The translations under genes were made by a program, and so were the position numbers. 64,000 nucleotides of DNA from Mycobacterium sp. E1214 (GTDB lineage Bacteria > Actinomycetota > Actinomycetes > Mycobacteriales > Mycobacteriaceae), in assembly GCF_001666755.1 (NCBI RefSeq), contig NZ_LZJC01000093.1, positions 41,696 to 105,695 on the forward strand, in the 5' to 3' direction. The notes beneath the pieces were generated by a model. The model was not told the DNA's origin. It was given only the letters and a program-made list of their open reading frames with translations, and did no database searches. Below, piece by piece: positions 29,301-36,266 of the stretch (positions within the stretch are counted from its first letter, which is position 1; each line of letters opens with the position of its first letter).

Positions 29301-31023
29301 CTTTCGCGTGTGGGCACCCAAACCGGAGCGGGTCCGCCTCGACGTCGAGGGGCAGGTCCATCCGATGACCCGCTCGGAGGACGGCTGGTGGCACGCCGCG
29401 GTGGACGCCGCGCAGGATGCACGCTACGGCTTCCTGCTGGACGACGACACCACCGTGCTGCCCGACCCTCGATCGGCCCGGCAACCCGATGGCGTGCACG
29501 AGCGTTCGCAACTGTGGCAGCCCAGCCACGCCTGGACCGACGGCGACTGGGCCGGCCGGTCGCTTGAGAACGCGGTGATCTACGAGCTGCACCTGGGCAC
29601 CTTCACCGACGCCGGTACCTTCGACGCCGCCATCGAAAAGCTGGACTACCTGGTGGATTTGGGTGTCGACTTCGTCGAGCTGATGCCGGTGAACTCCTTC
29701 GCCGGCACCCACGGCTGGGGTTACGACGGGGTTCTGTGGTACAGCGTGCACGAACCCTACGGCGGCCCGGACGGCCTGGTCCGATTCGTCGACGCCTGCC
29801 ACGCGGCGGGCCTGGGTGTGCTGATCGATGCGGTGTTCAACCACCTCGGCCCGTCGGGCAACTACCTGCCCAAGTTCGGGCCCTACCTGTCGTCGGCCAG
29901 CAACCCGTGGGGCGAGGGCATCAACATCGCCGACGCCTATTCCGACGAGGTGCGCCGCTACATCATCGGGTGCGCGTTGCGTTGGATGCGGGTCTTCCAC
30001 GCCGACGGCCTGCGGCTGGACGCCGTGCACGCCTTGGTGGACACCACCGCCATCCACATCCTGGAGGAGTTGGCCGCCGAAACCGAGCACCTGGCACGGG
30101 AAGTGGGCCGCCCGCTGTCGTTGATCGCCGAAAGCGACCTCAACGATCCGCGGCTGATCACCGCCCGCGAGCGCGGCGGCTACGGCCTGACCGCGCAATG
30201 GGCCGACGACATCCACCACGCCATCCACACCGCGGTGTCGGGGGAACGCCAGGGCTATTACGGCGACTTCGGGTCGCTGGCCACGCTGGCGAAAACGTTG
30301 CGCCACGGCTTCTTTCACGCGGGTACCTACTCGTCGTTCCGGCACCGGCGGCACGGCCGTCCGATCGACACTTCGGAAGGCTCCGGGATTCCGGCCACCC
30401 GCCTGGTCGCCTACACCTGCACCCACGACCAGGTGGGCAACCGCGCGCTCGGCGATCGGCCGTCACAGAACCTGACGGGAGGCCAGCAGGCAATCAAGGC
30501 CGCGTTGGCGCTCGCGACCCCTTTCACCGCAATGCTTTTCATGGGTGAGGAGTACGGGGCCTCCACACCGTTCCAGTTCTTCAGCTCGCACCCGGAGCCG
30601 GAGTTGGCGAAGGCCACCGCCGAGGGTCGCAAGGCGGAATTCGCCGAACACGGGTGGGACGCCGACGAGATCCCCGACCCGCAGGACCCGCAGACGTTCG
30701 CCAACTCCAAACTCAACTGGGACGAGGTGGACTCGGGTGAGCACGGCCGGGTGCACCGCTTCTACCGCGAGCTGATCGCGTTGCGCCACAACGACCCCGA
30801 CCTGGCGGACCCGTGGCTCGACCATCTCGCGGTCGACTACGACGAGGCCGAGCGTTGGATCGCCGTCGTGCGCGGCACGTTGCGCATCGTGTGCAACCTG
30901 GGTGAGCAGCCCGCGCGGGTGCCGGTCACCGGCGAGGTGGTGCTCGCGTGGGACGAACCGGAGGTCGGCGGCGACGCCACGGTCGTGCCGGGCCGTTCGG
31001 TCGCGATTCTGCGCTGTGGATAA
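29293..31023 (+). CDS. treZ: Maltooligosyl trehalose trehalohydrolase TreZ
   Basis: A 576-residue GH13 enzyme that cleaves the trehalose made by TreY off the glucan end. N-terminal beta domain (TDFRVWAPKPERVRLDVEGQ), then VIYELHLGTFTDAGTF, VLIDAVFNHLGPSGNYLPKFGPY, DGLRLDAVHALVD (nucleophile Asp), LIAESDLNDPRL (acid/base Glu) and YTCTHDQVGNRALGDR; FMGEEYGASTPFQFFSSH is typical of TreZ. Third and last gene of the operon. Together treXYZ give the glycogen-derived route to trehalose, one of several in mycobacteria. Confidence 0.95.
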   Translation: MTDFRVWAPKPERVRLDVEGQVHPMTRSEDGWWHAAVDAAQDARYGFLLDDDTTVLPDPRSARQPDGVHERSQLWQPSHAWTDGDWAGRSLENAVIYELHLGTFTDAGTFDAAIEKLDYLVDLGVDFVELMPVNSFAGTHGWGYDGVLWYSVHEPYGGPDGLVRFVDACHAAGLGVLIDAVFNHLGPSGNYLPKFGPYLSSASNPWGEGINIADAYSDEVRRYIIGCALRWMRVFHADGLRLDAVHALVDTTAIHILEELAAETEHLAREVGRPLSLIAESDLNDPRLITARERGGYGLTAQWADDIHHAIHTAVSGERQGYYGDFGSLATLAKTLRHGFFHAGTYSSFRHRRHGRPIDTSEGSGIPATRLVAYTCTHDQVGNRALGDRPSQNLTGGQQAIKAALALATPFTAMLFMGEEYGASTPFQFFSSHPEPELAKATAEGRKAEFAEHGWDADEIPDPQDPQTFANSKLNWDEVDSGEHGRVHRFYRELIALRHNDPDLADPWLDHLAVDYDEAERWIAVVRGTLRIVCNLGEQPARVPVTGEVVLAWDEPEVGGDATVVPGRSVAILRCG

Positions 31024-31063
31024 CTGATTGGCGGGCGCGCGGCGCACCGCCGATGATGCGCCC

Positions 31064-31240
31064 ATGAGTCATTCAGAGTTCGGCCGCAGGCTGCGGCGGA
31101 TCGGTTTTCGCAGTCCGGATCGCCGCGTGACGAGGAGCGATCCAGGGTCGGCCCGGCACACGGTGCGCAACGATGCGCCGTCGCTGCGCAGCGTGGAGCT
31201 GTTGTGGACCGGTCCCGGCATCGGCGACCAGCAGGACTGA
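31064..31240 (+). CDS. Doubtful 58-residue basic ORF after treZ
   Basis: ATG 31064 opens a frame (MSHSEFGRRLRRIGFRS...) with no ribosome-binding site and no family I recognise; it is Arg-rich and ends just before the convergent MocR gene. It may be a real small protein or chance in GC-rich DNA. The 223-base gap between treZ and the MocR gene holds nothing else that I can support. Confidence 0.25.
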   Translation: MSHSEFGRRLRRIGFRSPDRRVTRSDPGSARHTVRNDAPSLRSVELLWTGPGIGDQQD

Positions 31241-31246
31241 CGCCGG

Positions 31247-32575
31247 TCACACGCTGGGGCGGCCGGTGCCCTGCACGGCCGCGGCGACCGCCCGCGCCAG
31301 CGGCTCGACCTCTTGCGGCGCGAGGTCGGCCACGGTGATGCGGATGCCGGGCGGGGCGGTGATGCGGAACCGCGCGCCGGGGGCCGCGGCCCAGCCGGCG
31401 GACAGCAGGCGGGTGATGGCGACCGTCTCGTCGGCCACCGGCACCCACACGTTCAGCCCGGACCGCCCATGCGCGACGATCCCCTGCGCGGCCAGCGCGG
31501 CGCACAGCCCCTGGCGGGCGTCGCCGTAACGTCGTTCCGCCGTGGCGATCTGGCGTGCGGCGGTCCCGTCGGCCCACAGGCTGACGGCGAGGTGCTGCAG
31601 CAGGTGACTCACCCAGCCGGGTCCGAGGCGCAGCCGCCCGTGCACGCGCTCGACCGTGCGCTGATCCCCGGCCAGGACCGCGACCCGCAGGTCGGGCCCG
31701 TACGCTTTCGACGCCGACCGCACGAAAGCCCACCGGCGGGTGCAGCCGGCCAGTGGGTGCAGCCGCGCGCCGGAGATGCCCGCGCAGTGGTCGTCCTCGA
31801 GCACCAGCACCTCGTCGGCCCGGCGGCCCAGCAGGCCGCGCAGCGCGTCGGCCCGCGGCGCCGAGACCGCCGCCCCGGTGGGATTCTGCGCCCGCGGGGT
31901 GACGATCACCGCGCGCACGCCGCGGTCCAGCGCGGCGGCCAGGTCCGCGACCAGCGGGCCGTCGTCGTCGACGCGCACGGGCTCAGCCGAAAGACCCAGC
32001 GCGGCAAGCAGATCCAGCATGTTGGCCCAGCCCGGGTCCTCGACGGCGACCCGGTCGCCGGGCCGCAGATGCGCGGTGAGCGCGCGTTCGATGCCGTCGA
32101 GCGCACCGCTCGTCACGGCCAGGTGCGCCGCGGGAACGCCGTCCGCGGCCAGCACCCGGCGCGCCCACTCCGTCAGCTCGGGCGTCATTGCGGGCTCCCC
32201 GTAGAGCACCGGCCGGGCGGCGGCCCGGTGTGGGAGCGCGGCGCCGCCGATCGGTAGCAGCGCCGGATCGGGATTGCCGGTGGACAGGTCGCGCGCGCCG
32301 GCCGGGACGTCGAGCCCAAGCAGCGAACGCGGCGTGGTCGCCGGGCGGTGCCGGACCCGGGTGCCGCGCCGGCCGGCGGTCTCGACGGCCCCGCGCTGGC
32401 GCAACAGCCGGTAGGCCGCGGCGGCGGTGTTGGCGTTGACGCCGAGTTGGGCGGCCAGTTCGCGCACCGGTGGCAAGGGATCACCCGGCGCCAGCGAGCC
32501 GGCGGAGATCGCGCCCTCGACGCTGGCCGCTATCGCTTCCGCGCCGGCTCCCGTTATGCTGTTTTGTACTGGCAC
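31247..32575 (-). CDS. MocR/GntR-type regulator with aminotransferase domain
   Basis: A 442-residue fusion of a GntR winged helix (residues about 8-75: IAASVEGAISAGSLAPGDPLPPVRELAAQLGVNANTAAAAYRLL) and a fold-type I aminotransferase-like domain (about 100-435). The PLP lysine lies in FVRSASKAYGPDLRVAVLAG and the PLP Asp in LEDDHCAGIS. MocR proteins use PLP or a substrate adduct as signal, often to control vitamin B6 or amine metabolism. It diverges from the flavin split-barrel gene at 32616, so that gene is its likely target. GTG 32575 is the first start; -10-like ATACTT stands just upstream, suggesting a leaderless message. Confidence 0.88.
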   Translation of the reverse strand: MPVQNSITGAGAEAIAASVEGAISAGSLAPGDPLPPVRELAAQLGVNANTAAAAYRLLRQRGAVETAGRRGTRVRHRPATTPRSLLGLDVPAGARDLSTGNPDPALLPIGGAALPHRAAARPVLYGEPAMTPELTEWARRVLAADGVPAAHLAVTSGALDGIERALTAHLRPGDRVAVEDPGWANMLDLLAALGLSAEPVRVDDDGPLVADLAAALDRGVRAVIVTPRAQNPTGAAVSAPRADALRGLLGRRADEVLVLEDDHCAGISGARLHPLAGCTRRWAFVRSASKAYGPDLRVAVLAGDQRTVERVHGRLRLGPGWVSHLLQHLAVSLWADGTAARQIATAERRYGDARQGLCAALAAQGIVAHGRSGLNVWVPVADETVAITRLLSAGWAAAPGARFRITAPPGIRITVADLAPQEVEPLARAVAAAVQGTGRPSV

Positions 32576-32592
32576 GCAGTTAAGTATGTACT
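32565..32592. promoter_or_regulatory. Direct repeats likely bound by the MocR-type regulator
   Basis: TGTACT occurs at 32565-32570 and 32587-32592, 22 bases apart (two helical turns), in the short AT-rich divergent region. MocR regulators commonly bind direct repeats. The outer flanks TTTTGT and ACAAAA add an inverted element. The first repeat falls inside the first codons of the regulator gene. Confidence 0.5.
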
Positions 32593-32615
32593 AGAACAAA
32601 AATAAGGGCAATGCC

Positions 32616-33266
32616 GTGGACTCCGCTTACCGGGCGAACCCCCGCACCACCCCGACCCGCTACCGGGACCGCGCACGCTACGACCGCGACCTGGTGCACG
32701 GGATCCTCGACGAGTCGTTGATCTGCCACCTCGGTTACCTCGCCGGCGGACGGCCGGTCGTGTTGCCGACGACGCACGCCCGGCTCGGCGAGACCCTGTA
32801 CCTGCACGGTTCGTCGGGCAGCGGGCCGATGCTCGCGGCCAAGGCGGCGCCCGCGGGGCTGCCGGTGTGCGTGACGGTCAGCCTGCTCGACGGGCTGGTG
32901 CTGGCCCGCGCCGCGATGCACCATTCGGTGAACTTCCGCTCGGTCGTGGTGCTGGGCGACGCCCGGCTGGTCGACGATCCGGCGGAGAAGACGCGGGCGC
33001 TGGCCTGCCTGCTCGACCACCTGGCGCAGGGCCGGTCCGCCGACTGCCGGCCGCCGGACGCGCGCGAGCTCGCCGCCACGGGGGTGCTCGCGCTGGACCT
33101 CGTGGAGGTATCGGCGAAGGTGCGCGCGGGCGGCCCCGTCGACGATGCACCGGATCTCGCGCTGCCGCACTGGGCCGGGGTGGTGCCGCTGCGCGTCGTG
33201 GCCGGTGCGCCGGTGCCCGCGGCGGACCTGGCCGCCGCGACCGCTCCGCCGCGATATCTGTCCTAG
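32616..33266 (+). CDS. Pyridoxamine 5'-phosphate oxidase-like / flavin-binding split-barrel protein
   Basis: A 216-residue protein with the FMN split barrel of the NimA/flavin-nucleotide-binding group: RYDRDLVHGILDESLICHLGYLAGGRPVVLPTTHARLGETLYLHGSSGSG is the characteristic N-terminal half, with the H-G-S-x-x-S phosphate loop. GTG 32616 has AAGGG at 32604-32608; an ATG at 32611 is in a different frame. Divergent from a MocR regulator, which fits a role around PLP or amine chemistry, but the substrate cannot be told. Its stop shares bases with the ilvA stop (CTAG). In M. tuberculosis, as I recall, vapBC11 occupies this place between treZ and ilvA. Confidence 0.8.
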   Translation: MDSAYRANPRTTPTRYRDRARYDRDLVHGILDESLICHLGYLAGGRPVVLPTTHARLGETLYLHGSSGSGPMLAAKAAPAGLPVCVTVSLLDGLVLARAAMHHSVNFRSVVVLGDARLVDDPAEKTRALACLLDHLAQGRSADCRPPDARELAATGVLALDLVEVSAKVRAGGPVDDAPDLALPHWAGVVPLRVVAGAPVPAADLAAATAPPRYLS

Positions 33267-34558
33267 AAAAGCAGGTAGCGGTAGGCCGGCGACCCGGGCT
33301 CGAGGCGTTCGAAGTGCACCTCGGTGGCCCGGACCCGGGCCAGCAGGCCGTCCAACTCGGCCGAGGACCCCAGCTGGATGCCGACCAGCGCCTCACCGGT
33401 TTCCCGGTTGTTGCGCTTGACGTACTCGAACAGCGTGATGTCGTCGTTGGGCCCGAGCACCTCGTCGAGGAAGCGGCGCAGCGCGCCGGGTTCCTGCGGG
33501 AAGTCCACCAGGAAGTAGTGCTTGAGGCCGAGGTGCACCAGCGAGCGCTCGAGCACCTCGCCGTAGCGCGAGACGTCGTTGTTGCCGCCGGAAATCAGGC
33601 AGACGGCCGTCGAGCCGGGCTCGATGTCGGCGTCGAGCAGGCCCGCCACCGACAGCGCCCCCGCGGGTTCGGCGATGATGCCCTCGTTTTGGTAAAGGTC
33701 CAGCATGGCGGTGCAGACCGCGCCCTCGTCGATCGCGGTGATCGAGACCATGTCGCCCGCGGCGGCCAGCGCCGCGTAGGTCAGCGCGCCGGCCCGCCGC
33801 ACGGCGGCACCGTCGACGAACTGGTCGACGTGGTCCAGCGTCACGGGGCGTCCTGCGGCCAGCGCCGCCATCATCGCCGCGGCGCCGGCCGGTTCGACGC
33901 CCAACACCGCCGTGTTCGACGTCCGCTCGGCGAGGTAGGTGGTGATGCCGGCGATGCAGCCGCCGCCCCCCACGGGGACCACCACGAGGTCGGGCTCCCC
34001 GATGGCGAGCTCGTCGAGCTGGTTCAGCAGCTCGACGGCGATGGTGCCCTGCCCGGCGATGGTGCGCAGGTCGTCGTAGGGCGGCACCAACGTGGCCCCG
34101 GTGCGCTCGACGTCGGCCAGCGCCGCCTCGGCCGCCAGGTCGTAGGTGGTCCCGCCGACGATGAGGTCGATGAAGTCACCGCCGTGATAGCGGATGCGGT
34201 CGCGCTTCTGTTTCGGGGTTTTCGCCGGCACGTAGACGCGGCCGTGCACGCCGAGCGTGCGGCAGGCGTAGGCGAAGCCCTGCGCGTGATTGCCGGCCGA
34301 GGAGCACACCACGCCGGCGGCCAGTTCCTCGCGGGACAACTGCACCAGCAGGTTGTAGGCGCCGCGCAGCTTGTACGAGCGCACGATCTGCAGGTCTTCG
34401 CGCTTGAGGTACACCTGGGCGCCTGTGATCGCCGACAGCCGGTCGCTGAACTGCAGCGGGGTGGGCGAGACGACGGGAGCGATCCGCTGAGCCGCGCTGT
34501 CGATGTCGGCGCCGGTCAGGGGCGACACGGTGCGGCTCTGGCTCAGTTCGGCGGACAC
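33263..34558 (-). CDS. ilvA: Threonine dehydratase IlvA
   Basis: A 431-residue PLP enzyme deaminating threonine to 2-oxobutanoate, the first committed step to isoleucine. PLP Lys63 is in R-S-Y-K-L-R-G-A-Y-N, the phosphate loop is VPVGGGGCIAG, CSSAGNHAQGFAYA is the substrate loop and CLISGGNND the pyridine contact. The C-terminal about 85 residues (HYFLVDFPQEPGALRRFLDEVLG...) are one ACT-like regulatory domain, shorter than in E. coli IlvA, which has two. GTG start at 34558. Neighbours match M. tuberculosis only on the Rv1558 side. Confidence 0.95.
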   Translation of the reverse strand: MSAELSQSRTVSPLTGADIDSAAQRIAPVVSPTPLQFSDRLSAITGAQVYLKREDLQIVRSYKLRGAYNLLVQLSREELAAGVVCSSAGNHAQGFAYACRTLGVHGRVYVPAKTPKQKRDRIRYHGGDFIDLIVGGTTYDLAAEAALADVERTGATLVPPYDDLRTIAGQGTIAVELLNQLDELAIGEPDLVVVPVGGGGCIAGITTYLAERTSNTAVLGVEPAGAAAMMAALAAGRPVTLDHVDQFVDGAAVRRAGALTYAALAAAGDMVSITAIDEGAVCTAMLDLYQNEGIIAEPAGALSVAGLLDADIEPGSTAVCLISGGNNDVSRYGEVLERSLVHLGLKHYFLVDFPQEPGALRRFLDEVLGPNDDITLFEYVKRNNRETGEALVGIQLGSSAELDGLLARVRATEVHFERLEPGSPAYRYLLF

Positions 34559-34603
34559 CGATCAATGGTGCCATGCCGAGCGGCCCGGCCAGCCGTGTGG
34601 CGG

Positions 34604-35041
34604 TCAGCTCACCGGCGTGAGCACGAAGACCGGAATCTGCCGGTCGGTCTTCTTCTGGTACTCGGCGTAGTCGGGCCAGGCCTCGACGGCCCGCTCCCAC
34701 CAGGTGGCCTTCTCGTCGTCGAAGACCTCGCGGGCGTCGTAGTCGCGGGTGACGGCGCCGTCCTGCAGTTCCACGCGGGGGTTGGCCTTGATGTTGTGGT
34801 ACCAGACCGGGTTCTTGGGCGCCCCGCCCAACGAGGCGACGACCGCGTACTCACCGTCGTGCTCGACGCGCATCAGCGGGGTCTTACGCAGCTTGCCGGT
34901 CTTCGCGCCGACGGTGGTCAGCACGATGATCGGCTTGCCCTTCATGTCCGCGGCGTCGGATCCGCCGGACGCGGTGTACTTGTCGGCTTGTTCGCGGGCC
35001 CAGTCCCACGGGCTCGGGGCGTATTCACCTGAAAGCGGCAT
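34604..35041 (-). CDS. F420-dependent Ddn-family reductase (Rv1558-like)
   Basis: A 145-residue deazaflavin-dependent split-barrel protein: [61 protein letters not shown] is the family core, including the K-T-G-K-x-R-K-T-P-L phosphate-binding strand and the P-x-W-Y-H-N substrate region of Ddn. Relatives reduce quinones or nitroimidazole prodrugs with F420H2. ATG 35041 gives a length close to M. tuberculosis Rv1558, which also lies next to ilvA. Same strand as ilvA, 45 bases apart. Confidence 0.88.
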   Translation of the reverse strand: MPLSGEYAPSPWDWAREQADKYTASGGSDAADMKGKPIIVLTTVGAKTGKLRKTPLMRVEHDGEYAVVASLGGAPKNPVWYHNIKANPRVELQDGAVTRDYDAREVFDDEKATWWERAVEAWPDYAEYQKKTDRQIPVFVLTPVS

Positions 35042-35101
35042 GGTTCCACTGTAGGGCGGTGCATTCGCGGCGCGCCGGCACTCTCCGGAGGCAGTGGCGA
35101 A

Positions 35102-35171
35102 GTGCCCGCCTCACAGCGACAATCGGAGCGCCCGCCACCGGCACCCCACGTTGTCGCTGTGAGGCGGGCAC
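35102..35171. repeat. Perfect 21-bp inverted repeat between tetR and the Ddn-like gene
   Basis: The left arm 35102-35122 begins GTGCCCGCCTCACAGCG; the right arm 35151-35171 is its exact reverse complement, with a 28-base spacer. On either strand it makes a very strong hairpin. It lies downstream of tetR on the minus strand and so could end that transcript, though no U run follows; a mobile-repeat remnant is another reading. Confidence 0.85.
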
Positions 35172-35214
35172 AAATCCGCATGCCTCCCGCGCGGTGACGC
35201 GTGGGGTGCCCGGC

Positions 35215-35772
35215 CTACGGCCCGGGCGCCGTGAGGTAGTGAGCGAGCACGGGGCGTAACCACGCCGTCAACGCCGCCTCGTCCATGGCGGCCAGTGCCG
35301 GCACACCGACGACGAACCGGGCCATCGCGATGCCCAGCACCTGCGAGCCCACCAGCGCGGCCCGCTCGGCGGCCCGGTCGGGCGTGACGGTGGCCAGCGC
35401 CGGCGCCACCTGCTCGGCGAACACCTCGAGCAGCGCGTCGGCGGCGCTGCGATTGGTCGCGGCCGCACGCAGCAACGGCAGAAACGACCCCTGCGGGTCC
35501 CACACCGCGACGAACACCGGCACCAACACCTCAGCCAGCCGCTCCGGCTGGACTCCGGTGAGGTCGGGCATGTCGATCTCGAGGCGTGACACCGCCGCGA
35601 AGAGGTCAGCCTTGCTGCCGAAATAGTGCATGACGAGCGCGGGGTCGACGCCGGCCTCGCCCGCGATCGAGCGGATGGTCGTGCGCTCGAAGCCGTGCGC
35701 GGAAAACTGCGCTCGCGCGGCGTCCAGGATCGTCGCGCGGGTGGCCTTGCCGTCACGGGTCGTGGGAGCCAT
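35215..35772 (-). CDS. TetR-family transcriptional repressor
   Basis: A 185-residue regulator with the N-terminal TetR helix-turn-helix (residues about 8-55: ATRATILDAARAQFSAHGFERTTIRSIAGEAGVDPALVMHYFGSKADLFAAV) and a helical ligand domain. ATG 35772 is preferred over an in-frame TTG at 35793, because the TTG would put the operator inside the gene and because TACACT on the minus strand stands 7 bases before the ATG, giving a leaderless message. Two palindromic boxes lie between it and the divergent operon at 35859. Ligand unknown; the neighbouring monooxygenase suggests an aromatic compound. Confidence 0.88.
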   Translation of the reverse strand: MAPTTRDGKATRATILDAARAQFSAHGFERTTIRSIAGEAGVDPALVMHYFGSKADLFAAVSRLEIDMPDLTGVQPERLAEVLVPVFVAVWDPQGSFLPLLRAAATNRSAADALLEVFAEQVAPALATVTPDRAAERAALVGSQVLGIAMARFVVGVPALAAMDEAALTAWLRPVLAHYLTAPGP

Positions 35773-35785
35773 GGCAAAAAGTGTA

Positions 35786-35845
35786 TTCAACAACCGTTGA
35801 CATGACTAGCGTCGGGGCCTACGGTCGGGTTCAACAGTTGTTGAA
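35786..35845. promoter_or_regulatory. Two TetR operator boxes bracketing a consensus-like promoter
   Basis: Box 1 at 35786-35801 is TTCAACAACCGTTGAC (TTCAAC/GTTGAa arms, one mismatch) and box 2 at 35830-35845 is TTCAACAGTTGTTGAA (perfect arms). Between them a plus-strand promoter has -35 TTGACA (35797-35802) and -10 TACGGT (35820-35825) with a 17-base spacer, so the start falls at about 35832 inside box 2. Box 1 covers that -35 and also the upstream part of the leaderless tetR promoter. This is the expected layout for repression of both directions. Confidence 0.85.
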
Positions 35846-35858
35846 ACGAGGGGCCGCC

Positions 35859-36266
35859 ATGACAGTCATCGTCATCCAGATCGGGCTCGATCCCGACGTC
35901 ATCGACTATGCGTCGCCGGAGTTCGCGCAGTTCGCCGGCCTGTCGCGCGACGCGCTGCGCACCGCCAACGACGACAATGTGGCGGCCCTGCACGCCGCCG
36001 GCTACCGGGTGGACAACTGCCTGGTCGACGTCGGCGACGCGGGCGCCGAGAAGGCCCGGCGCTGGCTGGCGGCCACGCGCTACGACGCGGTGCTGATCGG
36101 GGCCGGCATTCGCCTGGTCGCCGGTAACACGCTGTTGTTCGAGGCCATCGTCAACGCCGCCCACGCCACCCAGCCCGGCTGCCGGTTCGTGTTCAACCGC
36201 GCGGCCGAGTCCACGCCCGGCGACATCCGTCGCTGGTTCCCCGAACCGCAAGGAGCGCTCCGATGA
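35859..36266 (+). CDS. Conserved hypothetical alpha/beta protein in TetR-controlled operon
   Basis: A 135-residue cytosolic protein with alternating strands and helices (TVIVIQIGLDPDVIDY, YRVDNCLVDVG, YDAVLIGAGIRL, CRFVFNRAAE) that looks like a Rossmann-type small domain without a clear cofactor motif. GAGGGG before ATG 35859 is a good ribosome site. Its stop overlaps the start of the monooxygenase gene (ATGA), so the two are co-translated. I do not recognise the family; a helper of the flavin enzyme or an unrelated stress protein are both possible. Confidence 0.75.
   Translation: MTVIVIQIGLDPDVIDYASPEFAQFAGLSRDALRTANDDNVAALHAAGYRVDNCLVDVGDAGAEKARRWLAATRYDAVLIGAGIRLVAGNTLLFEAIVNAAHATQPGCRFVFNRAAESTPGDIRRWFPEPQGALR

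Noticed and set aside
30837..31733. 298-residue minus-strand frame covering the end of treZ and the MocR gene
   Set aside because: It is a frame-shifted shadow of the MocR gene and antisense to treZ; composition is Arg/Gly/Pro-rich and it has no recognisable domain.
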